NCBI GenBank assembly: GCA_021796135.1
Contig: JAJYOQ010000002.1
Span: forward strand, 1 to 22,064
Reading direction: 5' to 3'
Origin: Bacteroidota bacterium
Lineage (GTDB): Bacteria > Bacteroidota > Ignavibacteria > Ignavibacteriales > Ignavibacteriaceae
Length of the DNA stretch: 22,064 bases
The notes beneath the pieces are model-generated. The model was given only the letters and a program-made list of their open reading frames with translations. It searched no databases and was not told the DNA's origin. The position numbers and the translations under genes are program-made. Each line of letters starts with the position of its first letter. The stretch's first letter is position 1. Below are positions 1 to 6,704 of this stretch, one piece after another.

Positions 1-311
1 TGTAAGTCAAATATAATATGTAAGACATTAATAAATAGTTGGACATTCTTAACTTAGGGGTATTGAGGAGGAGATATAATGCTTAAGTGTAAAGTCTCCA
101 GTCAATCATGTCATCAATTATTCAGATAAATGCGTAATTCAGGTCAACGAGCTGCTTGCAAATAAAAAAACAAGGTTAGGCTGTTACTTTTTTCCGATTA
201 TTAGATTTTAATTTTTTATTTGTTGCCAGGAATTAAAACCATTTGTAAGTTTATTGTGTTGCTGAAATGCAATTGTTGTCCGATTATTCAAAAAAATCAT
301 AATTTTACAGC
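1..311. other. Intergenic stretch with no recognised gene
   Basis: Apart from the mini-ORF at 79-129, I see no gene, RNA or clear terminator here. The nonamer CCGATTATT occurs twice (195-203 and 280-288) in T-rich surroundings. The upstream neighbour lies outside the window. Confidence 0.5.
79..129 (+). other. 16-codon mini-ORF with a strong Shine-Dalgarno site
   Basis: An ATG at 79 opens a reading frame of 16 codons (MLKCKVSSQSCHQLFR) that ends with TAA at 127-129. It is preceded at 65-73 by GAGGAGGAG, a much stronger Shine-Dalgarno sequence than any other in the window. Nothing related follows directly. It could be a leader peptide, the scar of a lost gene, or chance. Function unknown. Confidence 0.25.
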
Positions 312-488
312 ATGAATATTAACTGCAGAAAATGCAAACATTTTTATATTTCATGGGATATTAATCATCCCTATGGCTGTAAAAGCTTCGGTATGAAGAC
401 TAAGCAAATGCCGTCGTTAGCAGTTTATATAACCTCCGGTAAAGATTGTCTAAAATTTCAGAAGAAAGATGACATCCCTAAAAAATAA
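312..488 (+). CDS. Small Cys-rich protein, 58 aa
   Basis: ATG at 312, TAA at 486-488, 58 residues. Four cysteines sit at 5, 8, 23 and 46, the first two as CRKC, followed by HFYISWD and then YGCKSFGMK and MPS. This spacing suggests one zinc- or Fe-S-type site. The pattern resembles a family of 50-60 residue proteins from Deltaproteobacteria and the Chlorobi group that are often labelled uracil-DNA glycosylase although they are far too short for that enzyme; I recall this from memory and would not transfer the function. There is no clear ribosome binding site. The gene stands alone, about 200 bases upstream of ppa on the same strand. Confidence 0.7.
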   Translation: MNINCRKCKHFYISWDINHPYGCKSFGMKTKQMPSLAVYITSGKDCLKFQKKDDIPKK

Positions 489-698
489 TATACCCATAAT
501 TATGCACCTAACTTCTAGAGCCATTCTCCGGTTTATAATATTATATTTATTTTGTTGAGAGTTTTGTTTTGAAAAAAAACATTAATTATGTAATTATCAA
601 GATATTTCGTCTTAAGTATGAATTTTCAAATTCATTCTCATTAATGCCTCCCAAATAATTTTAACTCTTATTTAATATTTATTATATTTAACAATAGT

Positions 699-1259
699 AT
701 GAAAAGTATTTTTAAAAATAATCCGTGGCATTCTGTTTCAGCTGGTAAAAATACACCTGAGATTGTAAATGGCGTAGTAGAAATTTCTATGGGTTCACAA
801 GCAAAGTATGAGCTGGATAAAGTAAGTGGTTTGTTAAAGCTTGATAGGGTATTGTTTACTGCTGTCCATTATCCAGCAAATTATGGCTTTATTCCCCGGA
901 CAATAGCCGATGATAATGATCCCTTAGATATTCTTGTGATCTCTTCAATTGAAGTGAAACCTTTCAGCATAATTGAAGCAAACGTAATAGGCGTAATGCA
1001 CATGATTGATAACAATGAAAGAGATGAAAAAATAATAGCAGTTGCGAAAAACGACATGGCAGTTAATTATATTAATAATTTGCTTGAACTTCCACCGAAC
1101 ACAGTCACAGAACTAAAAAGATTTTTTGAGGATTATAAAAAACTAGAACACAAGCATGTCAAAGTAAACGAATTTCGTGAAAAGGAATTTGCTTTTAAAA
1201 TAATCAAGAAAAGCATGAATAGATACGGTGAAAAATATGGATTTGAACAAAATATTTAA
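699..1259 (+). CDS. ppa: Inorganic pyrophosphatase, family I
   Basis: Cytosolic enzyme that hydrolyses pyrophosphate to phosphate with Mg2+. The 186 residues match the usual bacterial length (about 175-180). The family signature DNDPLD is at 72-77 (metal ligands D72, D74, D77), with YPANYGFIP at 58-66 and the further acidic pair D104/D109 in HMIDNNERDEK. The ATG at 699 is the first Met of a full-length protein. Family I pyrophosphatases are classic targets of fluoride inhibition, and the gene lies next to a fluoride-riboswitch cluster, yet its own leader (489-698) carries no fluoride aptamer. A TATATTTA at 683-690 sits so close to the ATG that a near-leaderless transcript is possible; this is inference. 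Confidence 0.96.
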   Translation: MKSIFKNNPWHSVSAGKNTPEIVNGVVEISMGSQAKYELDKVSGLLKLDRVLFTAVHYPANYGFIPRTIADDNDPLDILVISSIEVKPFSIIEANVIGVMHMIDNNERDEKIIAVAKNDMAVNYINNLLELPPNTVTELKRFFEDYKKLEHKHVKVNEFREKEFAFKIIKKSMNRYGEKYGFEQNI

Positions 1260-1397
1260 GTAAACTTTCAGGGTAATTTTATGATTGGCATTTCCCCTTA
1301 GTTTCGATTCCACTACGTCTAATCCCTCTTCAATCATTTTAGCATTAACAGATAGGCTTCTATGATGATTTTCTGGAAGTAATATTTTAGCGTTCAT
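1143..1397 (-). pseudogene. Remnant of a gene coupled to the dynamin-like gene
   Basis: An ATG at 1397, four bases after the stop of the dynamin-like gene, opens a frame whose first part (MNAKILLPENHHRSLSVNAK, then an amphipathic segment to about residue 40) looks like genuine protein. The frame then runs antisense into the 3' end of ppa, where residues become the hydrophobic and aromatic mixture typical of a shadow frame, and stops at 1143-1145. The most likely reading is the 5' end of a translationally coupled partner gene whose remainder was lost when ppa or its flank was joined here. Only 1260-1397 is likely ancestral coding sequence. I do not recognise the family. A short intact gene overlapping ppa is possible but less likely. 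Confidence 0.4.
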
Positions 1398-1401
1398 AAC
1401 A

Positions 1402-3156
1402 TTAATTCTCAATTGTTTTTAATGAATTAAGCAAAGTAAGGTCATCATTAATTTTTTCCAGCTTTTTGCTTATAAGCTGTTCACTTAGACCTTTACTTTT
1501 CAGCGCAGCGGAAACAACAGAATTTATGTATGCAATAACCTGGTCAATTTTCCCGTCCATTTCATATTTAAACTTTAATGAAGCTTCATCAATTGATGTC
1601 CGATAAAATCCCATTATGCTGCCGGAATTTAAACCGGATTTATCACTGATTTCTTTTTTCATCTTCTTTAATATCAAACTGAGTAATAATTTCCTTGAAA
1701 TGAAATATGGAATCAATTTATAGATGTCTATTTCAAGGAATAGCAGATCATCTTTTGTTTTATAAGAAAATTTAGAAACTGATTTAAAGACAAAACTATC
1801 TAGAAGCAATGGCGAAGAAATATCGAAAAGATTAGCGGATATTTCGGTAATTCTTTTTATTAGTTCATTTATTTTAGCAATCGATTGCTCTACGATATAT
1901 GAATATTTTCTTATTAGGTCGGATTCAGTTTTAACCCGCCATTCTTCAAAATCGGATGAAATCTTTGAAGCAAAATAACTTCTTGCAAGAGTAACTATGT
2001 TAGTCCTCCGTATTGATTTGTTTAATGATATCAAATAGTCTGAAAGATTTTTATAAAGAGTTTGCGAATACGAATTAGAAAATTCGTTAACTTTATCCCA
2101 AAGTGTCGTAATCAAATCATTTATTTCCCCATTAAAATTATATAACGCCAATTTTTTTTCTCTGGCTATCTGGTCCATCTCTAAATTAAACTTCCTAATC
2201 TTGTCTTCAAAAATATCTAATGGCGTTTGTAGAGCGTTTTGTTCAAGTTCTATAGAAAAGGAAAGCTGTGAAATATATTTATCAAATTTTCTTTTTACGC
2301 TATTTTGAAGAATAGAAAACTTCTCAGAGCGAATTGAATCTTTAATTTCATTCTCTAAGGATAAAATTCCCGAAGAAGAAAGCTTTGATTTATCATTGCA
2401 TAATCTTCCATCCAGAGCAAGCTTTGCAGAAATAGGAAATATTTTGAGATCGGTATTATTGCCTACCTGTCCAGTAGACAAGTTTGTAGAGGATAAAATA
2501 TTTGTTGTGTATTCAATCATTTCTTTCTCGGATATTTTATCTACCAAGTCTACTTTATTCATCACAAAATAAAACTTGTCGACGTTAGAGTGAACATCCT
2601 CATAGAAAAGAAACTCGGTTTGAGTAATTGGTGGATCGATGGAAAGAACGAAGATTGCGGCATCAACCTTAGGTACAAACATCTCAGTGGATTTAGTGTT
2701 ATGAAGGAAAAGAGAACCAATGCCCGGAGTATCGATTAAAACTATACCGTCTTTTAGAAATTCAGAAGGGAAAAGTATTTCGACAATCTTAACCATTTTT
2801 TCATTTTTAGGATTACCGGATTCGGTTATGTATTTATGTAATTCATGGTGCGGAATAATAAGAACGCTTTCATCTTCAAATATTATTTTTACTTGTTGTT
2901 GTTCCCCGAACTTAATCATCGTAATAATTGAAGTAAGAGGTAGCACTGCTGTTGGAAGAAGATCATTGCCGATTAAAGCATTTATTAATGTGCTTTTTCC
3001 TCTTTTGAATTGACCTATTACTACCAGATAAAGATATTCATTTTTTAATTTATCCGATTCCGATTTTAATTCTGATGCTATATCACTCAGATTATAATTT
3101 TTTGAAAGCTGAATTAAACAATCAAATTTATCTGAATATTGTTTTACAAGTTGCAT
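1402..3156 (-). CDS. Dynamin-like large GTPase
   Basis: 584 residues from ATG 3156; a TTG two codons upstream (3162) is also possible. GTPase motifs are clear: P-loop GQFKRGKS at 48-55, a switch-I threonine in PLTSIIT around 74-80, DTPG at 142-145 and NKVD at 200-203. After the G domain come long charged helices and, near residues 480-505, a hydrophobic patch (LIPYFISRKLLLSLILKK) that could be the membrane paddle. This order fits bacterial dynamin-like proteins, which bind and remodel membranes; the cellular role here is unknown. Residues 226-232 (LSTGQVG), between the NKVD motif and the rest of the G domain, come from a 21-bp repeat that recurs in other genes of the window. No fluoride riboswitch precedes this gene. 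Confidence 0.85.
   Translation of the reverse strand: MQLVKQYSDKFDCLIQLSKNYNLSDIASELKSESDKLKNEYLYLVVIGQFKRGKSTLINALIGNDLLPTAVLPLTSIITMIKFGEQQQVKIIFEDESVLIIPHHELHKYITESGNPKNEKMVKIVEILFPSEFLKDGIVLIDTPGIGSLFLHNTKSTEMFVPKVDAAIFVLSIDPPITQTEFLFYEDVHSNVDKFYFVMNKVDLVDKISEKEMIEYTTNILSSTNLSTGQVGNNTDLKIFPISAKLALDGRLCNDKSKLSSSGILSLENEIKDSIRSEKFSILQNSVKRKFDKYISQLSFSIELEQNALQTPLDIFEDKIRKFNLEMDQIAREKKLALYNFNGEINDLITTLWDKVNEFSNSYSQTLYKNLSDYLISLNKSIRRTNIVTLARSYFASKISSDFEEWRVKTESDLIRKYSYIVEQSIAKINELIKRITEISANLFDISSPLLLDSFVFKSVSKFSYKTKDDLLFLEIDIYKLIPYFISRKLLLSLILKKMKKEISDKSGLNSGSIMGFYRTSIDEASLKFKYEMDGKIDQVIAYINSVVSAALKSKGLSEQLISKKLEKINDDLTLLNSLKTIEN
2461..2481 (-). repeat. In-frame coding repeat, copy 1 (LSTGQVG)
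   Basis: On the minus strand, TTGTCTACTGGACAGGTAGG followed by C. It encodes L-S-T-G-Q-V-G in the dynamin-like GTPase and matches copy 5 (15265-15285) at 16 of 21 bases, in the same reading frame. Confidence 0.65.
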
Positions 3157-3239
3157 ATTCAATTCATAAATAAATTATGACCTAATTTAATAATTTGTTA
3201 AAGAATTTAATATTCCCAAATCAATTTTAAGAAAACTTT

Positions 3240-3923
3240 TTATTTTTTTAATAAAATGTTTTTTAATCCATCTTTAATGCTCTGCGTAAGAGGGCTTCTC
3301 ATTAAATCAGCAATAGTTCTTTCCACATCATAATTAATTCGCTTAAGATGGATTTCTCCGTTTTCATAAACAGCATAGCAAGCTTGCCCGCCATCCCTTG
3401 CAAGACCAACACTGCCAGGATTGACAATCATTTCATAACCTATTGTCTTCTTATATTGAACGTGTGTATGACCAACAAGAATATACTCGGCAATAATACC
3501 TTCAAGTTCACCGGCAATTTCGTCTTGATCTAGATATTTAAACATATCGCCTTGTGGGGAAGCATGAGCTAAATAAAAAGAGATCACATCATTTTCAATC
3601 TTGTCTATGGTGGGCATGCTTCTTAAAAAATGGATATCATTATCATCGAGCAAAGTCTTGTGCCATGCTCTTGTTGCAATTGAAAATTTGCGAAATGTAC
3701 CCATGCAGTTACAATCGATGTCGAAACCAAGAGCGTTATCGTGATTACCGCGTACAAAATAATCGGCATTTTCTTTTATGAATTTTACACATTCTTTGGG
3801 ATGTGGGCCGTAATCTACAACATCGCCGAGAAATATAAGTTTATCATAATCACCGTCTTTTTCCAGAACTGCATTCAATGCATGTAAGTTTGCATGAATA
3901 TCCGAAACAATTAAAGTTTTCAT
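3240..3923 (-). CDS. Metallophosphoesterase, YfcE/MJ0936-like
   Basis: 227 residues from ATG 3923, where the family core begins at once with MKTLIVSDIH. An in-frame extension to 4175 is rejected because it would read through the riboswitch and terminator. Two-metal site residues are all visible: D8 and H10, D34 with D37 in GDVVDYG, N60-H61-D62 in GNHD, H120, and H152/H154 in GHTH, followed by VNPGSVG. Members cleave phosphodiesters or phosphomonoesters with Mn2+ or other divalent metals; the substrate cannot be told from sequence. The gene is preceded by a fluoride riboswitch ending in a terminator (3950-4039), so it should be transcribed when fluoride is present. Metal-dependent phosphoesterases are fluoride-sensitive, so extra enzyme may compensate for inhibition; that is inference. 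Confidence 0.9.
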   Translation of the reverse strand: MKTLIVSDIHANLHALNAVLEKDGDYDKLIFLGDVVDYGPHPKECVKFIKENADYFVRGNHDNALGFDIDCNCMGTFRKFSIATRAWHKTLLDDNDIHFLRSMPTIDKIENDVISFYLAHASPQGDMFKYLDQDEIAGELEGIIAEYILVGHTHVQYKKTIGYEMIVNPGSVGLARDGGQACYAVYENGEIHLKRINYDVERTIADLMRSPLTQSIKDGLKNILLKK

Positions 3924-3949
3924 GGTGTAATTTTTCTTTTGGCAGGAGT

Positions 3950-3995
3950 AAAAAACTCCTACTTTATTAATCAAATAATTAATTAAGTAGGAGTT
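3950..3995 (-). terminator. Riboswitch-controlled intrinsic terminator before the metallophosphoesterase gene
   Basis: On the minus strand an 11-bp stem AACTCCTACTT / AAGTAGGAGTT is extended by one mismatch and six more pairs (ATTAAT/ATTAAT), closes on the loop TATTTG, and is followed at once by six T. Its 5' arm begins with AACTCC, the same bases that form the aptamer pseudoknot. The two structures exclude each other, so ligand binding should prevent termination. Confidence 0.88.
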
Positions 3996-4039
3996 ATTAA
4001 TTCCTTTAATAAGGGAATGATAAACGAACTCCATCGTTT
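3987..4039 (-). promoter_or_regulatory. Fluoride riboswitch 1 (metallophosphoesterase leader)
   Basis: Read on the minus strand: P1 hairpin AAACGATGGAGTTCGTTT (4039-4022), linker, P3 hairpin ATTCC(C)TTATTAAAGGAAT, then AATAACTCCTAC. The loop bases GGAGTT pair perfectly with AACTCC at the 3' end, giving the pseudoknot of the crcB motif. The 3' strand is shared with the terminator just downstream, which predicts an ON switch acting on transcription. Confidence 0.93.
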
Positions 4040-4042
4040 GTA

Positions 4043-4074
4043 CAAATATAAAATTTATGGGAAAGATAAACAAA
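4043..4074 (-). promoter_or_regulatory. Bacteroidota-type promoter for riboswitch 1
   Basis: On the minus strand TTTG (4074-4071), 20 nt, then TATATTTG (4050-4043), an exact match to the TTTG / TAnnTTTG promoter consensus of Bacteroidota. Transcription would begin at or very near the first base of the aptamer. Confidence 0.7.
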
Positions 4075-4134
4075 TTGTTTTGCAGTATTTTATTTAACCA
4101 ACACGTACAAATGCAAAATTGGAAGCAATAAAAA

Positions 4135-5388
4135 TCATACCCCATTCTCTTCCCATATTTTTGCAATTGTAACAATTACCTTTACAGCCATTTCCATATC
4201 TTGAACAGAAATCCATTCGAGTTTTGAATGATAGCAATGTTCTCCGGCGAAAATATTAGGAGCAGGGAGGCCCATAAATGATAACTTAGAGCCGTCAGTA
4301 CCACCCCTAATCGGATGCGTAATAGGCTGGATGCCTAATCTTTTCATAGCTTCAATGCCAATGTTAACCACTTGAGGATGCATATCTAGAACTTCCTTCA
4401 TGTTCCGATACTGTTCAATAACTTCAAATTCGAAATGTGCATCCGGATATTTAATAATAGTTTTATCTGCAAATTCTCTAAGAAAGTCTTCATAGTATTT
4501 TAATTTCGAAGTTTCAAAATCCCTAATGATAAATTTGAGAGTTGAAAGTTCCTCGTTACCATTAAAACCGGTACAATGGAAAAATCCCTCTTTATTCTCA
4601 GTCGTTTCAGGTGATAACCTGTATTTGGGTAACATTTCAATAAAAGAAGCCGCAACTTTTACAGAATTTGTCATTTTATTTTTAGCATAACCGGGGTGTA
4701 TGTTTTTACCGTGAAATTTTAGTACAACAGCATCAGCGTTAAAAGTTTCAGATTCAACTTCACCACGGCTTTCGCCGTCTACAGTATAAGCGTATTTTGC
4801 TCCGAGTTTTTTAAGATCAATTTTTTCGGTACTTCTGCCGATTTCCTCGTCTGGAGTAAAACATATTTTTATTGTTCCATGTTTAATTTTAGGGTGAGTT
4901 ATAAAATAATAAGCTGCATCAATTATTTCAGCTATGCCGGATTTATTATCAGCACCAAGTAAGGTAGTTCCGTCAGTTGTAATTATATCATGCCCAATCA
5001 TATTAGCAAGATCAGGGTTATCTTTAAGTCTTATTATCTGATCCGGATCGTTTGGTAATTTTATATCTCCGCCTTGATAATCTTTGTGAATAATGGGAAG
5101 GACATTTGCACCGGATACCGCAGGCGAAGTATCAATATGTGCAATAAAAGCGATTGCTGGAATATCTTTATCTGAGTTAGAAGGAATAGTAGCAATTACA
5201 TAACCCCATTCATCCATATTAGCATCTTCAAGTCCCATATTTTTCAATTCGTCAGCTAAATCTTTAGCTAATAATTTTTGCTTTCCCGTGCTTGGGAAAG
5301 TAGCAGATTCTTCATCGGATTGAGTATCGTATTTTACATACTTAAGAAATCTTTTTTCACAAGTGAATTTATAATTATCGTCAAACAT
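4135..5388 (-). CDS. pepT: Peptidase T (tripeptide aminopeptidase), M20 family
   Basis: Cytosolic zinc enzyme that removes the N-terminal residue from tripeptides. 417 residues, the normal length (about 410). Metal and catalytic residues visible: H84 and D86 in AHIDTSP, D147 in GADNKSG, catalytic E181/E182 in TPDEEIG, D204 in YTVDGE, and H387 near the C-terminus in CYHSKLEW. The RGGTDGSKLS segment (361-370) of the lid domain is present. The start is ATG 5388 with AAAGGA upstream. It lies 64 bases downstream of cfa on the same strand with no clear terminator between, so it is probably cotranscribed and indirectly under riboswitch 2. Its 3' side is separated from the next gene by riboswitch 1. 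Confidence 0.94.
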   Translation of the reverse strand: MFDDNYKFTCEKRFLKYVKYDTQSDEESATFPSTGKQKLLAKDLADELKNMGLEDANMDEWGYVIATIPSNSDKDIPAIAFIAHIDTSPAVSGANVLPIIHKDYQGGDIKLPNDPDQIIRLKDNPDLANMIGHDIITTDGTTLLGADNKSGIAEIIDAAYYFITHPKIKHGTIKICFTPDEEIGRSTEKIDLKKLGAKYAYTVDGESRGEVESETFNADAVVLKFHGKNIHPGYAKNKMTNSVKVAASFIEMLPKYRLSPETTENKEGFFHCTGFNGNEELSTLKFIIRDFETSKLKYYEDFLREFADKTIIKYPDAHFEFEVIEQYRNMKEVLDMHPQVVNIGIEAMKRLGIQPITHPIRGGTDGSKLSFMGLPAPNIFAGEHCYHSKLEWISVQDMEMAVKVIVTIAKIWEENGV

Positions 5389-5452
5389 ATATTAATCCTT
5401 TAATAATGATTTAATATTTACATCCAATGATACTTTATCTACGGCATGAGTA

Positions 5453-6574
5453 TTATCTTACCGATTGATATCCTTTTAATATTCCATTTTTAGAGAGAAC
5501 GATTTGCCACAGTTGACTTTTCCTTGCTCGAAAAGACCCGGCGCTTGATAATAAAAAATACTCCCACATTCTAAAAAATCTCTCATCATAATATTGTTTC
5601 ATGGAATTCCAACTGTTTGTAAAGTTTTCATGCCAGGACATCAATGTTTTATCATAATCAGTGCCGAAGTTATGTAAATCTTCTATTATGAATAAACCTT
5701 CAATTGCTTTGCTAAGTTGGGCAATTGAAGGCAGCATTCCGTTTGGGAAAATATATTTATGAGTCCAAGCATCGGTGCTTTTGACAGAGTGACCGGCGCC
5801 TATTGTGTGAAGCAAAAAAATTCCGTCATTATTTAAACATCTATTAGCTACATTAAAATATTCACCGTAATTTTTATAACCGACATGCTCAATCATTCCA
5901 ACTGAAACAATCCTATCAAATTGTTGATTCACTACTCTGTAATCTTGCAATCTAAATTCAACAGGCAGACCCTTGCATAATTCTTTTCCGAGGGTTACCT
6001 GTTCTTTTGATACAGTTAAACCGACAACTTCAACATTATATTTTTCTACGGCATATTTCCCAAAAGCACCCCAGCCACAGCCTATATCCAGTATTTTCAT
6101 TCCCGGTTGGAGATGAAGTTTTTTACAAATCAACTCTAATTTATTTTCTTGAGCTTCATCTAAAGTATTTGCACCTTTCCAATAAGCGCAGCTATAATTC
6201 ATACGTTTGTCGAGCATTTTTGTGAATAATTCGTTTCCCAGATCATAATGTCTTTTACCGATAATAAATGCTCTTCTCCTTGCCTGCATATTTATCAGCC
6301 AGAAGCCCGAAAGCTGCAATGCAATTTTGAAATTCCGTTTTACTTTATTATCAAGGTTGGAGCGTAATATTTTGAAAATCATTTCGTCAAGTTTTTCTAC
6401 CGTCCACCAGTTATCCATGAACGATTCGCCAAGACCTAATTCCACTTCGGAAATTACGCGTTTGTAAAATCTTTCATCAAGCACTTGGATATCATAAGAA
6501 TTATTGCCGCTAACATAAATTCCTGCTAATTCCAATAATTCTTCTACCAATGTTTTATACTTATTGTTTTCCAT
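5453..6574 (-). CDS. cfa: Cyclopropane-fatty-acyl-phospholipid synthase
   Basis: SAM-dependent enzyme that adds a methylene bridge to unsaturated acyl chains of membrane phospholipids. 373 residues against about 382 in E. coli, and the match runs end to end: HYDLGNELF (109-117), YSCAYW (127-132), SAM motif LDIGCGWG (162-169), VGLTVSKEQ (184-192), FDRIVSVGMIEHVG (219-232), LLHTIG (254-259), KYIFPNGMLPS (273-283), FRARKSQLWQ (348-357). Residues corresponding to the E. coli bicarbonate site are kept: C129, E229 and H256. The gene is the first after fluoride riboswitch 2. Cyclopropanation reduces membrane permeability to protons, so a role in limiting entry of HF is a reasonable but untested idea. 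Confidence 0.94.
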   Translation of the reverse strand: MENNKYKTLVEELLELAGIYVSGNNSYDIQVLDERFYKRVISEVELGLGESFMDNWWTVEKLDEMIFKILRSNLDNKVKRNFKIALQLSGFWLINMQARRRAFIIGKRHYDLGNELFTKMLDKRMNYSCAYWKGANTLDEAQENKLELICKKLHLQPGMKILDIGCGWGAFGKYAVEKYNVEVVGLTVSKEQVTLGKELCKGLPVEFRLQDYRVVNQQFDRIVSVGMIEHVGYKNYGEYFNVANRCLNNDGIFLLHTIGAGHSVKSTDAWTHKYIFPNGMLPSIAQLSKAIEGLFIIEDLHNFGTDYDKTLMSWHENFTNSWNSMKQYYDERFFRMWEYFLLSSAGSFRARKSQLWQIVLSKNGILKGYQSVR

Positions 6575-6643
6575 AGCAATGTGTTCCTCTATAAAGGGTG
6601 AATTAATATACTTCTACCAGTGTTTAGAATGTTTTTAATTAAA

Positions 6644-6694
6644 GTAGGGGTTATCAATTCCTAAGAGAAAGGAATAAAAGCGAACTCCATCGCT
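6644..6694 (-). promoter_or_regulatory. Fluoride riboswitch 2 (cfa leader)
   Basis: On the minus strand: P1 AGCGATGGAGTTCGCT (6694-6679), linker TTT, P3 ATTCCTTTCTCTTAGGAAT, then TGATAACCCCTAC. The pseudoknot strand reads AACCCC rather than AACTCC, one change from the other copies that leaves an A-C mismatch against loop GGAG. The expression platform is not obvious: no terminator is seen, and pairing of CCCCTA with TAGAGG in front of the cfa start (ATG 6574) would be imperfect. The promoter would have to lie inside the 3' end of the gene upstream (stop at 6705). Confidence 0.85.
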
Positions 6695-6704
6695 AAATCT
6701 ATTT

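Noticed and set aside
489..698. Fluoride aptamer before ppa
   Set aside because: No GATGGnGTTC hairpin and no ACTCCTAC strand is found in this leader.
1143..1259. Antisense gene over the 3' end of ppa
   Set aside because: This part has shadow-frame composition; only the section before 1260 looks like protein.
3924..4175. N-terminal extension of the metallophosphoesterase
   Set aside because: It translates the riboswitch and terminator, is rich in Cys, Phe and Tyr without family match, and the conserved core starts exactly at ATG 3923.
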